Of a stretch of DNA of 64,000 nucleotides, positions 31,942-41,062 are shown piece by piece. Numbering within the stretch: position 1 is the stretch's first letter; every line of letters starts with the position of its first letter. The notes under the pieces were generated by a model, which saw nothing but the letters and a program-made list of their open reading frames with translations, was not told the origin of the DNA and made no database searches. A program made the position numbers and the translations under genes. The DNA comes from Alphaproteobacteria bacterium (lineage in GTDB: Bacteria; Pseudomonadota; Alphaproteobacteria; UBA6615), in contig JAALLF010000004.1 of assembly GCA_011087645.1 (NCBI GenBank), positions 264,987 to 328,986 of the forward strand, in the 5' to 3' direction.

Positions 31942-33261
31942 TTACAGCAGCGCCAAGCTGAGGAACGGATACAGGATCAAAATGATCAGCACAATCAGCA
32001 TCGTCACGGCAAACGGGAACGCGCCGGTGAAAATGTCGGCGAGCGAAACGCTGGGGTCGTTGATCGTGCTTTTGATGACGAAACATGAAATCCCCAGCGG
32101 CGGGGTCAGCAGGCCGATCTCGGCGCCAACCACGGTGATAATGCCGAACCACACCAGGTCGACGCCGAAACTATCGAGCACCACCAGGAACAGCGGTACG
32201 ACGATGAGGATGATCGAGGCGGTCTCGATGATCGTGCCCAGCAGCACCATCAGCAGCACATAGACGAACATCAACTGGTTCAAGGTAAGGTCGAACCCGG
32301 AGATCCACTCGCCGAACACCGTCGGCAGGGCAGCAACTCCCAGCATGCGGCTATACATCGACGCGGTAATGATCAGGAACAGGATGGTCGCGGTGATGTA
32401 ACCGGTCTCGACCAGCACTTCCCACAGATCGCGCCAGGTAAAGCCGCGCCGCAGAATGGCAATAACCAGCGCCGCCAGGGAGCCCGCCGCACCGGCTTCG
32501 GTCGGCGTGAAGACCCCGCCATAGATGCCGCCGAGCACGACCAGGACCAGCACCAGGACCGGCACGATCTTTTTGACCAAATCGAACCAGGTCAGATGCG
32601 CCCAATCCTCGGCGGCCACATCCGCCGCTTGTTGCCCGCCGACGAAGTTCGGCACCAGATAGGCCAGGAACAGAATGAGGATGCCGTATGCCACCGACAG
32701 CAAGATGCCGGGGATGATGCCGGCGATGAACATATGGCCAACCGACTGTTCGGTAACGATGGCGTAGATGATCAGCATCGCGCTCGGCGGGATCAGCATG
32801 CCAAGCACCGACGACCCAGCAACCACGCCGACGGTAAACCGCGTGCGATAGCCGAAGCGGCGCATCTCGGGCACCGCGACCCGGGTGAACACCGAGGCCG
32901 AGGCAATCGACGATCCGGTGATCGAAGCAAAAATGGCATTGGCCGCCACCGTGGCAATGCCGAGCCCGCCGCGGATGCGGTAGAAAGCGAAATTGGCGAC
33001 TTCGTAAACGTCTTTGCCGAGCCCGGTTTTGCTGACGATCAACCCCATCAGCGCGAATAGCGGCACCGCGGCGAAAACCAGCTCGGAGACCGTATCGGCG
33101 ATCGATTCCGACAGCAGCGCCACGGCGATGTCGACATTTCCGCGGATGATCCACACCCCCAGAAACGACACCAGACCCAGCGCCACCGGAATGTAGAGGC
33201 CCATATAGATGAGCGCGACGATCAGGACGACCGACGCAATGCCTAACTCTATGCCACCCAT
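31942..33261 (-). CDS. dctM: TRAP transporter large permease (DctM-like)
   Basis: A 439-residue membrane protein of about 12 or more helices. Typical DctM segments are visible: VPLFALMGLIVSKTGLGKDVYEVANF near the N-terminus, SSIASASVFTRVAVPEM, LIPPSAMLIIYAIVTEQSVG and the C-terminal LLTPPLGISCFVIK. It forms the channel for sodium-driven uptake of an organic acid delivered by the binding protein. It lies 22 bases after the small permease gene. Confidence 0.94.
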   Translation of the reverse strand: MGGIELGIASVVLIVALIYMGLYIPVALGLVSFLGVWIIRGNVDIAVALLSESIADTVSELVFAAVPLFALMGLIVSKTGLGKDVYEVANFAFYRIRGGLGIATVAANAIFASITGSSIASASVFTRVAVPEMRRFGYRTRFTVGVVAGSSVLGMLIPPSAMLIIYAIVTEQSVGHMFIAGIIPGILLSVAYGILILFLAYLVPNFVGGQQAADVAAEDWAHLTWFDLVKKIVPVLVLVLVVLGGIYGGVFTPTEAGAAGSLAALVIAILRRGFTWRDLWEVLVETGYITATILFLIITASMYSRMLGVAALPTVFGEWISGFDLTLNQLMFVYVLLMVLLGTIIETASIILIVVPLFLVVLDSFGVDLVWFGIITVVGAEIGLLTPPLGISCFVIKSTINDPSVSLADIFTGAFPFAVTMLIVLIILILYPFLSLALL

Positions 33262-33283
33262 GTCTGGGAAATCCCTTCCGGTG

Positions 33284-33829
33284 CTAGCGCGTGGCGCGTA
33301 GCAGCGGCACCATGTGCCGCACGGCCATTTTGACGAATTGGAGCATGGTCACCGTGCAGCCCAAAACGATGATCGTCTTGATCGGCCATTCGGCGACGGT
33401 GAACAGCCCTTCTTCGCCGACGAAATAGTCGAAGCGCAAAGCGTCGTACAATTCGGGGATCGCGCCGAAAAGCACGATGACGAAGAACAATACAGAGAGC
33501 AGATCGAAGACCGCGCCCAACAAATGACCACCGCGCGGCGCCCTTGATTGCAAGAGCCCGTAGAAGCCATCCGATCGGGTCAGCCGTCCCTTACGTGTCG
33601 CGTCGCCGAGTTGCATAAACACGATGCCGACGATGGACATCTCAACCAATTCGTTCACCCCATGAAAGGGATGGTTGAAAAAGGTGCGGGCGAAGGCGTC
33701 GGTGTCGATCAACACCATGAGGACGAAAATCCACAACGAGCCCACCGTGTTCATCACGGTCAGCACACGATCGAGTAAATTCTGAGGGGCGCCACCCGTA
33801 GATGGCGCCCCCTCGGTCAGTTCGGTCAT
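33284..33829 (-). CDS. dctQ: TRAP transporter small permease (DctQ-like)
   Basis: A 181-residue protein with four membrane helices (SLWIFVLMVLIDTDAFARTFF; ELVEMSIVGIVFMQLGDATRKG; LLGAVFDLLSVLFFVIVLFGAI; PIKTIIVLGCTVTMLQFVKMAV). The DAFARTFFNHPFHGVNELVE segment is the usual DctQ motif. It supports the large permease. It is placed between binding-protein and large-permease genes, with 25 and 22 bases between. Confidence 0.92.
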   Translation of the reverse strand: MTELTEGAPSTGGAPQNLLDRVLTVMNTVGSLWIFVLMVLIDTDAFARTFFNHPFHGVNELVEMSIVGIVFMQLGDATRKGRLTRSDGFYGLLQSRAPRGGHLLGAVFDLLSVLFFVIVLFGAIPELYDALRFDYFVGEEGLFTVAEWPIKTIIVLGCTVTMLQFVKMAVRHMVPLLRATR

Positions 33830-33854
33830 GGTCGAGTTGCCGTCGGTACCGGTA

Positions 33855-34952
33855 TCAGGAACCGGTATCCTTATCCCACTGACGCAGGATCGGCTGGTTG
33901 TTGGCGCGCATCGTGTCCATGTAAGACTTCAGCACGACTTTGCCCGGCAGACCCTTTTTCTCCAGCGAATTCACCCAGTCGCTGGCGACGTTGGGCATGG
34001 TATCGGCCCATTTCTGCCGCTCCGCTTGGGTCATTTCATGGATCTTACCGCCATTCGCCACAAAGGCCTTATAGCTCTTATCGGCCAGCTCGATCGCCCC
34101 TTTGCTGGTGTGCTCGCGATAGCCGATAGCGGCTTTCTGAATGACCTGCTGAACTTCATCGGGCAGGTCATTCCAGGCGCTGGCGTTCATGGTGATCGCC
34201 TTGGAATTGGCGGTGCCTAGATCGGCGCGCATCATATAGGGCGCAACCTCGTACATCTTGCGGCCGACCACTGATTCCGGCCACAGCATGATGGCATCGA
34301 GCACGCCGGTGCCGAGCTTGTTGTGGTAGGTCACCAACGACCCAGCGACGCCTGCCGCGCCGAAGCCTTCGAGCCAACGCAGGTTCAGCCCCGCGCTACC
34401 GATTTTCAGGCCCTTCAGATCAGACAGCGATGCAACCGGCTTCTTGGCGAAAATCTGATAGGTGTCGAGTACCGCCAAGTTGGTCAGATAGACCTGGTTG
34501 AACTTGGTGAAAGCGGCCTTGAACTCAGGATGCTTGTCGGCCAGACCGTCGACGGTCTGCGCCACCAGCTTGGGATCGTTGGTCACAAACGGCGTGGCGT
34601 ACGCCACCAATTGCAAGGGCACCTTGTCGGAATGGAAGACCGTGGTCACGACGCCGATGTCGCCGAGGCCCTTTTGCAGGCCGCCCAACACGCCACGTAC
34701 TTTGACGATCTGACCCCACGCCTGGTTCCACTCGATTTCGTAGTTGCCGGTCTCGGCCAGCCCCTTGTTGATTTCGGGGATGTAGTAATTAATGAAGTCG
34801 CGAACCCACAACGACTTTGGCGAATAACCGTCGATCGCCGTGATCTTGATGGTCTCCGCGGCGTTCGCCGGCGCCTGCAGCAAGGCTACAGATGCAACGG
34901 TTGCGCTCATTAAAGTGATAGCCCTGGAAAGGCCCTTTTTGTTGAATTTCAT
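33855..34952 (-). CDS. dctP: TRAP transporter substrate-binding protein (DctP family)
   Basis: A 365-residue periplasmic binding protein. It has a signal peptide (RAITLMSATVASVALLQAPANA, residues about 10-31) followed by the DctP fold: LKGLKIGSAGLNLRWLEGFGAA, LGTGVLDAIMLWPESV and ITMNASAWNDLPDEVQQVIQKA. It binds the ligand for the adjacent permeases. The ligand is unknown; the neighbouring hydratase, reductase and deacetylase-like genes suggest an organic acid or cyclic amide (inference). A GGAGG site precedes the ATG at 34952. The divergent GntR gene is 165 bases away. Confidence 0.93.
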   Translation of the reverse strand: MKFNKKGLSRAITLMSATVASVALLQAPANAAETIKITAIDGYSPKSLWVRDFINYYIPEINKGLAETGNYEIEWNQAWGQIVKVRGVLGGLQKGLGDIGVVTTVFHSDKVPLQLVAYATPFVTNDPKLVAQTVDGLADKHPEFKAAFTKFNQVYLTNLAVLDTYQIFAKKPVASLSDLKGLKIGSAGLNLRWLEGFGAAGVAGSLVTYHNKLGTGVLDAIMLWPESVVGRKMYEVAPYMMRADLGTANSKAITMNASAWNDLPDEVQQVIQKAAIGYREHTSKGAIELADKSYKAFVANGGKIHEMTQAERQKWADTMPNVASDWVNSLEKKGLPGKVVLKSYMDTMRANNQPILRQWDKDTGS

Positions 34953-35033
34953 CGTATCCTCCGCTTGAATTCCGATAGGATTGGTTCGAATCGTGCATCT
35001 ATCGGTTACCAGGAGATAGAATTCCAAAACGAC

Positions 35034-35062
35034 TTGACAGTCAATAGAATTTGGAAATTATT
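35034..35062 (+). promoter_or_regulatory. Candidate promoter of the GntR gene
   Basis: TTGACA at 35034-35039 is separated by 17 bases from ATTATT at 35057-35062, a fair -35/-10 pair pointing towards the GntR gene. An inverted pair ATTCCAAA (35021-35028) and TTTGGAAAT (35050-35058) overlaps it and could be an operator shared with the divergent TRAP operon. The match was made by eye only. Confidence 0.3.
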
Positions 35063-35117
35063 GAACTAATATACTAAAGTTGGACTACAATAACGAGCGA
35101 GCCGAAAGGAGCCGAAA

Positions 35118-35864
35118 ATGGCCGAGCAAACGCAACTTGAGCGTTCCAAAGAGGACCCAAAGGTCGCAAGCACCACGGTCGCGTCGTCGGTTTACGATCA
35201 GTTGCGCCTGGATATCCTGACCGGCGATTTGCAGCCTGGCGAAAAGCTGCGCTCGGAATTTTTGCGCGGCCGCTACAAGGCGGGCATTAGCCCGGTCCGC
35301 GAAGCCCTCAACCGGCTGGCGACAGAGCGCCTGGTGTGCCGTGAAGATCAGCGCGGCTTTCATGTCGCCGCGGTCAGCAAGGCCGGCCTGATCGAACTGA
35401 CCAAAACCCGCTGTTGGATCGAGGAACGGGCGCTACGCGAGTCAATCGAGCATGGCGACGACGCCTGGGAAGAACAAATCGTCCTCACCTTCCACCGGCT
35501 CTCGCGCACGCCGCGTTCGGCCGACGATCAGACCTACGCCTTCAACGCGAAATGGGAAGGCCTGCACCGCGACTTCCACAATGCGGTGATCGCGGCGTGC
35601 GGCTCCCACTGGCTGTTGAGCTTCTGCGAGCAATTAGTCGATCAGGCCGACCGCTACCGCCAACTCGCCGCCGCGGTGAGCTACCCCAAACGCAATGAAC
35701 GCGACGAGCATCAGGATCTAATGGAAGCTGTCCTGGCGCGCGACGCCGACCGCGCTGTGGCGCTGCAATGCGCCCATATCCATAAAACCGCCGACATCGT
35801 CCTGAACGCGAATTTGAACAATTTGCCCGACGACTTCGACCCCGCCGATCCGAGCCGCTGTTAG
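35118..35864 (+). CDS. GntR-family (FadR-type) transcriptional regulator
   Basis: A 248-residue regulator. The winged helix is SVYDQLRLDILTGDLQPGEKLRSEFLRGRY with SPVREALNRLATERLVCREDQRGFHV, followed by an all-helical FCD ligand domain. Typical FCD metal ligands (LHRDFHNAVIAAC and HQDLMEAVLARDADRA) are visible. It probably controls the divergent TRAP-catabolic operon in response to its substrate or an intermediate (inference from position). Confidence 0.9.
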   Translation: MAEQTQLERSKEDPKVASTTVASSVYDQLRLDILTGDLQPGEKLRSEFLRGRYKAGISPVREALNRLATERLVCREDQRGFHVAAVSKAGLIELTKTRCWIEERALRESIEHGDDAWEEQIVLTFHRLSRTPRSADDQTYAFNAKWEGLHRDFHNAVIAACGSHWLLSFCEQLVDQADRYRQLAAAVSYPKRNERDEHQDLMEAVLARDADRAVALQCAHIHKTADIVLNANLNNLPDDFDPADPSRC

Positions 35865-35868
35865 CCCG

Positions 35869-36861
35869 TCACACCTCGACCGGCTCGCCGTTGGCCGCGG
35901 ATTTGGCGATCGCCTCGTGCACCGCCGCGGTGTGGGCCATTTCCTCCGGCGTGAACAGGTAGGTCTCTTCGTTCATGCAGGCAGCGGCGAAATTCTCGTC
36001 GTTGGCGCGTAGTTGGGCGAGCACATCGACCTTGGGCAATGTGACGGTTTCGACTTCGCCGCCACCATCTTCCACCCGCACCGCGCCGAAGCATTTCGTG
36101 ACTTCGTTGGTATCCATCCAGCCTTGCGCGCGCGCCCAACCTTCAGAGCCCATGACCTGCAAATGAAAATTCGACGGCGTGGTCATGAGGTCCGCCAGAT
36201 AGCCGGTGATGCCGGAATCGAACGAGATCAGCACCGAGCCGCAATCGGCCGGCATGATATGGTCGGTGGTCTGCCCGAAAACCCGCTTCATGGGACCGGC
36301 GTACCAGCACAAAATATCGATCATATGGGCGCCGAAATGGACGATACCGCCGGTCGGCGCTTCGGCGGCGCTGCGCCGCCAGCCTTCGATGCCGATCTGG
36401 CCCTGATGGCTGAGATTGGCCTCGATATGGTGGATCTCGCCGAGCTCGCCGGCGTCGATCATCCGCTTAATCTCGCGCACTGCGGCGCCGTAGCGATAAT
36501 TATGGCCGATGCCCAGGGTAACACCGGCCGCGCGCACCGCCTCGATCGCCCGCAGGCCCTCAGCCTTGTGCAGCGAGAACGGCTTTTCGGTGAGCACATG
36601 CTTACCCGCCGCCGACACGGCGACGATCTGATCGACATGTTGGGAATGGGGCGTCACCAGCACCACCGCGTCGATCTCCGGGTCGGCGAGCACATCATCG
36701 AAACTATCGGTCAGCGCAAGTCCCTGCTCATCGCAGAACCCGGCCACATTGTCCGGCGCGATATCGACGGCGCGGACGAATTGCAGCTTGCTGGACCCCT
36801 TGGTGGCGCGGACATGGTTTTGGCCCCACCAACCCAGGCCGACGATGGCAGTACGGATCAT
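35869..36861 (-). CDS. Gfo/Idh/MocA-family oxidoreductase
   Basis: A 330-residue protein. The N-terminal Rossmann motif is AIVGLGWWGQNHV, the conserved EKPFSLHKAEG carries the catalytic lysine region, and the alpha/beta C-terminal domain contains GGIVHFGAHMIDILCWYAG. Family members oxidise or reduce sugars, inositols or related polyols with NAD(P). The ATG at 36861 follows GAGAGGGAACGAG and was chosen over an upstream extension without family-like sequence. It converges with the GntR gene, four bases between stops. Confidence 0.9.
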   Translation of the reverse strand: MIRTAIVGLGWWGQNHVRATKGSSKLQFVRAVDIAPDNVAGFCDEQGLALTDSFDDVLADPEIDAVVLVTPHSQHVDQIVAVSAAGKHVLTEKPFSLHKAEGLRAIEAVRAAGVTLGIGHNYRYGAAVREIKRMIDAGELGEIHHIEANLSHQGQIGIEGWRRSAAEAPTGGIVHFGAHMIDILCWYAGPMKRVFGQTTDHIMPADCGSVLISFDSGITGYLADLMTTPSNFHLQVMGSEGWARAQGWMDTNEVTKCFGAVRVEDGGGEVETVTLPKVDVLAQLRANDENFAAACMNEETYLFTPEEMAHTAAVHEAIAKSAANGEPVEV

Positions 36862-37086
36862 TTCTCGTTCCCTCTCATTCGGTGCCCCAAGATTTCTAAC
36901 GGGGTCTGTTGCCGCTGGCGCCAACCTGCCCCAAATCGATCTGTCGAACAAGTTGGCGGACCGCCGTTTTGCCGGCGTGACGCGTAATTTGCCACAGGTC
37001 TATTGCCGGTGCTTTTTATCGGTCAAGCGCTTCCGCCCGCGCAGGCATCCACGTAGACTAGAGTCCAGTTATTCGGGGTGAAAAAC

Positions 37087-37941
37087 GTGAAACCGGCGCC
37101 TTTCGCTTACGTGCGTGCACAAACGCTCGACCAAGTCTTCGATCTGCTGGAACAGCATGGCGACGACGCCCGCATCCTGGCGGGCGGCCAAAGCCTGATG
37201 GCCACGCTCAACATGCGCCTATCGGCGCCTGACGTGCTGATCGACATCAATCATATCGACGGACTTTCCGGCATCGAGGAAAGCAACGGCAAAATTCGCA
37301 TTGGCGCGCTGACCCGCCATAACGAGGTCGCCGCCTCGCCAATCATTGCCGAACAGGCCCCTCTGATCGCCAAGGCAATGCCTCATATCGCCCATCAGGC
37401 AATCCGCAACCGGGGCACTTTTGGCGGCAGTATTGCCTTCGCCGACCCGGCCGCCGAGCTGCCCGCGGTGTCGCGGGCCGTCGGCGCCGAGTTTATTCTG
37501 CAGGGGCGCGGCGGCACGCGCACCGTCGCCGCTAACGACTTTTTCCTCGGCCTGTTCGAGACCGCGCGCGAACCCAACGAGATTCTCGTTGCCGCCGAAA
37601 TTCCGGTGATCCCGGCGAACGAGAAGACCGCCTTCAACGAGTTGGCCCGCCGCCATGGCGACTACGCCATTATCGGCTTGGCCGCGCAGGGCGGCGTGGA
37701 CGGCGGCGCGTTCTCCAATATGCGCCTGTCGTTCTTCGGTGCCGGCGACCGGCCGATCATGGCCGAGGCCGCGAACACCGCCCTGGAGGGCAAGTCCTAT
37801 TCGGATGCCACGGTGGCCGACGCGCAAGCGGCACTCGACGCCGATCTCGACCCAATGGACGACCTCAACGGGCCGCCGGAAATGAAAATGCATCTAGCCC
37901 GCGTGATCACCGCGCGGGTATTGGCCGAGCTGGCCAGGTAG
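37087..37941 (+). CDS. FAD-binding medium subunit of xanthine/CO dehydrogenase family
   Basis: About 284 residues of the CoxM/XdhB type. The FAD pyrophosphate loop AGGQSLMATLNMRL, the second FAD motif RNRGTFGGSIAFADPAAELPA and the C-terminal CO-dehydrogenase flavoprotein domain are complete. Family members pass electrons from a molybdenum subunit through iron-sulfur centres to FAD. The small Fe-S subunit gene follows nine bases on. No large molybdenum-binding subunit gene is adjacent on either side. The start may be GTG 37087 or GTG 37078. Confidence 0.9.
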   Translation: MKPAPFAYVRAQTLDQVFDLLEQHGDDARILAGGQSLMATLNMRLSAPDVLIDINHIDGLSGIEESNGKIRIGALTRHNEVAASPIIAEQAPLIAKAMPHIAHQAIRNRGTFGGSIAFADPAAELPAVSRAVGAEFILQGRGGTRTVAANDFFLGLFETAREPNEILVAAEIPVIPANEKTAFNELARRHGDYAIIGLAAQGGVDGGAFSNMRLSFFGAGDRPIMAEAANTALEGKSYSDATVADAQAALDADLDPMDDLNGPPEMKMHLARVITARVLAELAR

Positions 37942-37950
37942 CAGGTTATT

Positions 37951-38436
37951 ATGGATAAGAATGTCGACATTTCGCTTTCGGTAAACGGCCAAGAGGTCAG
38001 CCGCCGCGTCCCGGCGCGCACCAACCTTGTCGATTTTGTGCGCTACGAGCTGGAGCTCACCGGCAGCCATGTGGGGTGTGAGCACGGCGTGTGCGGGGCC
38101 TGTACGATCCGCGTGAACGGCGCCATCGTGCGTGGCTGTCTGATGTTGGCGGCCCAGGCCGACGGCGCGACGGTGGAAACCATCGAGGGGGTTTCCGAGA
38201 GTAGCGAAATCTCCGATTTGCAGGCCGCCTTCCATGAACGCAACGCCTTGCAATGCGGGTTCTGTACGCCGGGCTTCCTGCTGACCGCGCAGGAACTGCT
38301 GTCGCAAAATCCATCGCCGTCGCGCGATGAAATCCGCGAATTCATCTCGGGCAACTATTGCCGCTGCACGGGCTATCAAGCCATCGTCGACGCCATCGAG
38401 CGGGTCGCCGGCGAACGGCGGCAAGCGGCCGAATAG
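37951..38436 (+). CDS. 2Fe-2S small subunit of xanthine/CO dehydrogenase family
   Basis: A 161-residue CoxS/XdhC-type protein with two clusters. The plant-type ferredoxin cluster is bound by C43, C48, C51 and C63 (VGCEHGVCGAC ... GCL), and the second by C102, C105, C137 and C139 (QCGFCTPG ... YCRCTGY). All eight cysteines are present, so it should be functional. It directly follows the FAD subunit gene, but the molybdenum-cofactor subunit that would complete the enzyme is absent here and must be encoded elsewhere, if at all. Confidence 0.93.
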   Translation: MDKNVDISLSVNGQEVSRRVPARTNLVDFVRYELELTGSHVGCEHGVCGACTIRVNGAIVRGCLMLAAQADGATVETIEGVSESSEISDLQAAFHERNALQCGFCTPGFLLTAQELLSQNPSPSRDEIREFISGNYCRCTGYQAIVDAIERVAGERRQAAE

Positions 38437-38457
38437 TCGCCGGTCCGTCGCAGCCGT

Positions 38458-38991
38458 CTATTCGGCGGCTTCGATGATGAAACCATTCTCGTCTAGTTTC
38501 AGGCCGGTCGCGGTGGCCCGGTCGAGCACCGACTGCGCCCAATCCACATGGCCGTTATCCGAACCACCGACGATGCCGATCATCAAGGCGTGCGCGTCCC
38601 CGTCATTGCGAAAACCACGTAGAACGCCCGGCGGTACCGAGACACAGTCCAGCGGTCCAAGAATCACTTCTTCCTGGCTGTCGCCCTCGTTCCAATAAAT
38701 CGCCCACTTGCCGGAAACGGGAATAAACACCTCGACGGTGAGGTGGGAATGCAGCGCCGCCCCTTTGCCGGGCTCGGCGCCGATATAGGCGATGTTGAAA
38801 TCCTGGGCGTCCGTAATCGCCGGCTTGGTCTCCGGATCTTCCGAAACACCGGGTCCGATGACGCTATAGAGATCGCGTTCATGCTCCGGCAGGCGGGTAT
38901 CGACGAACATTTGCGGATTGGGTTTCATGTTCGACCACATTGCCACCCGCTCCAGCATGTCGGCTTTGTTCATGACTTTTATGTCGCCCAT
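38458..38991 (-). CDS. Cupin-domain protein
   Basis: A 177-residue cupin. The metal-binding region is GAALHSHLTVEVFIPVSGKWAIYW, and the second motif is GPLDCVSVPPGVLRGFRND. There is a long N-terminal extension (MLERVAMWSNMKPNPQMFVD). No catalytic assignment is possible. A GGAGG site precedes the ATG. It converges with the Fe-S subunit gene and is separated by a terminator-like hairpin from the TRAP genes. Confidence 0.82.
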   Translation of the reverse strand: MGDIKVMNKADMLERVAMWSNMKPNPQMFVDTRLPEHERDLYSVIGPGVSEDPETKPAITDAQDFNIAYIGAEPGKGAALHSHLTVEVFIPVSGKWAIYWNEGDSQEEVILGPLDCVSVPPGVLRGFRNDGDAHALMIGIVGGSDNGHVDWAQSVLDRATATGLKLDENGFIIEAAE

Positions 38992-39030
38992 GGCATCCTC
39001 CGAATACTTGCGATATCACGATTTTAAACG

Positions 39031-39060
39031 AAAAACGGCGGCGTGTACCGACACGCCGCC
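39031..39060 (-). terminator. Intrinsic terminator downstream of the TRAP permease genes
   Basis: GGCGGCGTGT (39037-39046) pairs with ACACGCCGCC (39051-39060) across a four-base loop. On the minus strand the stem is followed by five T (plus-strand AAAAA at 39031-39035). It is placed just after the large permease stop at 39085. Confidence 0.8.
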
Positions 39061-39084
39061 GCCTTAAATTGGGTTGTTAGGTGA

Positions 39085-40437
39085 TCAATTTCGCCAATCG
39101 AAACCGATCTGATGGTTGAAGTTGATGCCGGTACTCCAGGTGATCGGTTCGGTCGCCAAGCCGGGCAAAATCCAGACCAGCCCAAGCACGATCAACATCA
39201 ATATCCAATAGGGGATCGAGCCGGCAAAGATCTCAGATAATTGCACCGATTTATCGGGCACCGATCCTTTCACCGCATAGACCAACAAGCCGACCGGCGG
39301 CGTCAGCAGCCCGGCCTCGATGGCTAGAATGCCGATGATCGCGAAGGAGTATTCGTTGTAGCCGAAGCTCTGCGCGATCGGCCAGAAGATCGGCACGGTG
39401 AGCAGGATGATCGAGCCCGAATCGAGCAGCATGCCGAGGATCAGCCAGATAATGATCATCACCAGGATAGCGACGTTGGGATCGAAACCCGACCCTGTGA
39501 TGGTGTCGGTGATCAGGCCGACGATACCGCCGGTGGTCAGCAGGCGCGCATACATCTGGGCCGTGAGCAGCAGGAACAGGATCGGCGCGATGACTTTACC
39601 GGAATCGATAATCGCCTCGCGAATGCCGTCCCACCGCACGCCTTTAATCAGGGCCAAAATCAGACCGCCCAACGCACCAATGGCCGCCGCCTCCGAAGGC
39701 GTCGTCAAGCCGCCCCAAATGGTGCCTAACACAACGAAGATGAGCGCGATGACACCACCACCACTGATGATTTCCTGCAGGGACAGCTTGTCGGCGCCCG
39801 ACGCCTCGGTCGACGGGGCGACCTCCGGCCAGATCATCGCCGTGCCTGAGCTATAGACCGCCATCAGGGATGCCAAGATGATGCCTGGCAGAATACCGGC
39901 TAAGAACAGGAAGCCGATCGAGATTTCCGTGACAATGCCCCAAATGATGAGCAGCACGCTGGGGGGAATAAGCATGCCCAGACACGCGCTGCCAGCAACG
40001 GAGCCCAGTGCGAATTTCCGCGAGTAACCGGCGTTGATCATTTCCGGGTAGGCCAACCGCGAGAAGGCGGCGGCAGAGGCCAGGCTGGTGCCGGTTACGG
40101 CGGCGAAAATAGCGTTGCCGGCGACGGTCGCAACCGCCAAACGACCCGGCACCCGCTTCATCGCGAAATTCATCACCCGGTACAGATCGCCCGCCGACCC
40201 GGATCTACTGACAAACTCACCCATCAGCACAAACAGTGGAATGACGGCGAACACGAAGTTCCGCAGCGCGAAGAACGACGTACTGCCGACCTGCCCGGCG
40301 GCGAGCTCGTAAGTTCCGAACATCATCCAGGTACCCACCAGCGCAGTGATGCCTAGCGAGATACCGATGTGGATGCCGATCACGACCATTACGATCAGTG
40401 CAATCAGCATCAAAATTACGACTGTTGTCGGATCCAT
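39085..40437 (-). CDS. dctM: TRAP transporter large permease (DctM-like)
   Basis: A 450-residue membrane protein. It shows IPLFVLMGEFVSRSGSAGDLYRVMNF, TSLASAAAFSRLAYPEMINAGYSRKF, MLIPPSVLLIIWGIVTEISIG and LLTPPVGLLVYAVKG, the standard DctM landmarks, with a C-terminal extension. It is paired with the small permease upstream (82 bases). The cognate binding protein is presumably one or both of the divergently encoded proteins at 41481-42563 and 42800-43885. Confidence 0.94.
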   Translation of the reverse strand: MDPTTVVILMLIALIVMVVIGIHIGISLGITALVGTWMMFGTYELAAGQVGSTSFFALRNFVFAVIPLFVLMGEFVSRSGSAGDLYRVMNFAMKRVPGRLAVATVAGNAIFAAVTGTSLASAAAFSRLAYPEMINAGYSRKFALGSVAGSACLGMLIPPSVLLIIWGIVTEISIGFLFLAGILPGIILASLMAVYSSGTAMIWPEVAPSTEASGADKLSLQEIISGGGVIALIFVVLGTIWGGLTTPSEAAAIGALGGLILALIKGVRWDGIREAIIDSGKVIAPILFLLLTAQMYARLLTTGGIVGLITDTITGSGFDPNVAILVMIIIWLILGMLLDSGSIILLTVPIFWPIAQSFGYNEYSFAIIGILAIEAGLLTPPVGLLVYAVKGSVPDKSVQLSEIFAGSIPYWILMLIVLGLVWILPGLATEPITWSTGINFNHQIGFDWRN

Positions 40438-40519
40438 TTCCCTAACATTCCCCTACTGGTCTGCCCCGTAGCGCAATCATTTATGCGCGTCGGACTTATT
40501 CGTTTTTGACTGGCTTTAT

Positions 40520-41062
40520 TTAAAGTGGTGAATCGACCTTGGCGCCTTCGATGCCGCCGGCCTCATCTTCGTCGGAGATTGGGCGCGAGCCGAACAGCGC
40601 GTGCCAGCCCAAGATCACATAGGCGATCAATGAAATAGCGGCGAAAATAACGAGCAACGTGCGAACCGGATAAATCGGCACGCGGATCGAGCCCTCGCCC
40701 TCGCGCTCATCGACTTCCCAGCCGATGATCATATCTTCCCAACCGCCCAGAGCGATCGAATAGAAGAACCAAATACCGAGTAGCGCGACGATGACGTCGA
40801 TCGCGCGCTGCCCATAATCGCCTAGATTTTGATAGATCACCGCGGTGCGCAGATGGGCGCCGCGATAAATCGTATAGGGCATTTGCAGGAACAAGATCGA
40901 CACCATCGAATTGGCGACGATCTCGATCGTGCCGTCGAAGGGCGAATTGAAAAAAGCGCGTCCGGTAATGTCGTAGAGAATTAGGAACGCCAGCGCCAAC
41001 GCCCAAAAGGCCGCGATCGTGCTGCACACACGCGTGACGCTGTTGAAAATATTATCGACCAT
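40520..41062 (-). CDS. dctQ: TRAP transporter small permease (DctQ-like)
   Basis: A 180-residue protein with four membrane helices (AFWALALAFLILYDITGRAFF; IVANSMVSILFLQMPYTIYRG; AIDVIVALLGIWFFYSIALGG; TLLVIFAAISLIAYVILGW). The DITGRAFFNSPFDGTIEIV segment is the DctQ motif. The C-terminus is acidic. A GGGGAGGGAC site precedes the ATG. It is the first gene of the permease pair, divergent from the binding-protein genes. Confidence 0.92.
   Translation of the reverse strand: MVDNIFNSVTRVCSTIAAFWALALAFLILYDITGRAFFNSPFDGTIEIVANSMVSILFLQMPYTIYRGAHLRTAVIYQNLGDYGQRAIDVIVALLGIWFFYSIALGGWEDMIIGWEVDEREGEGSIRVPIYPVRTLLVIFAAISLIAYVILGWHALFGSRPISDEDEAGGIEGAKVDSPL

Noticed and set aside
36013..36987. 324-residue plus-strand frame opposite the Gfo/Idh/MocA gene
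   Set aside because: Antisense shadow; no domain and biased composition.
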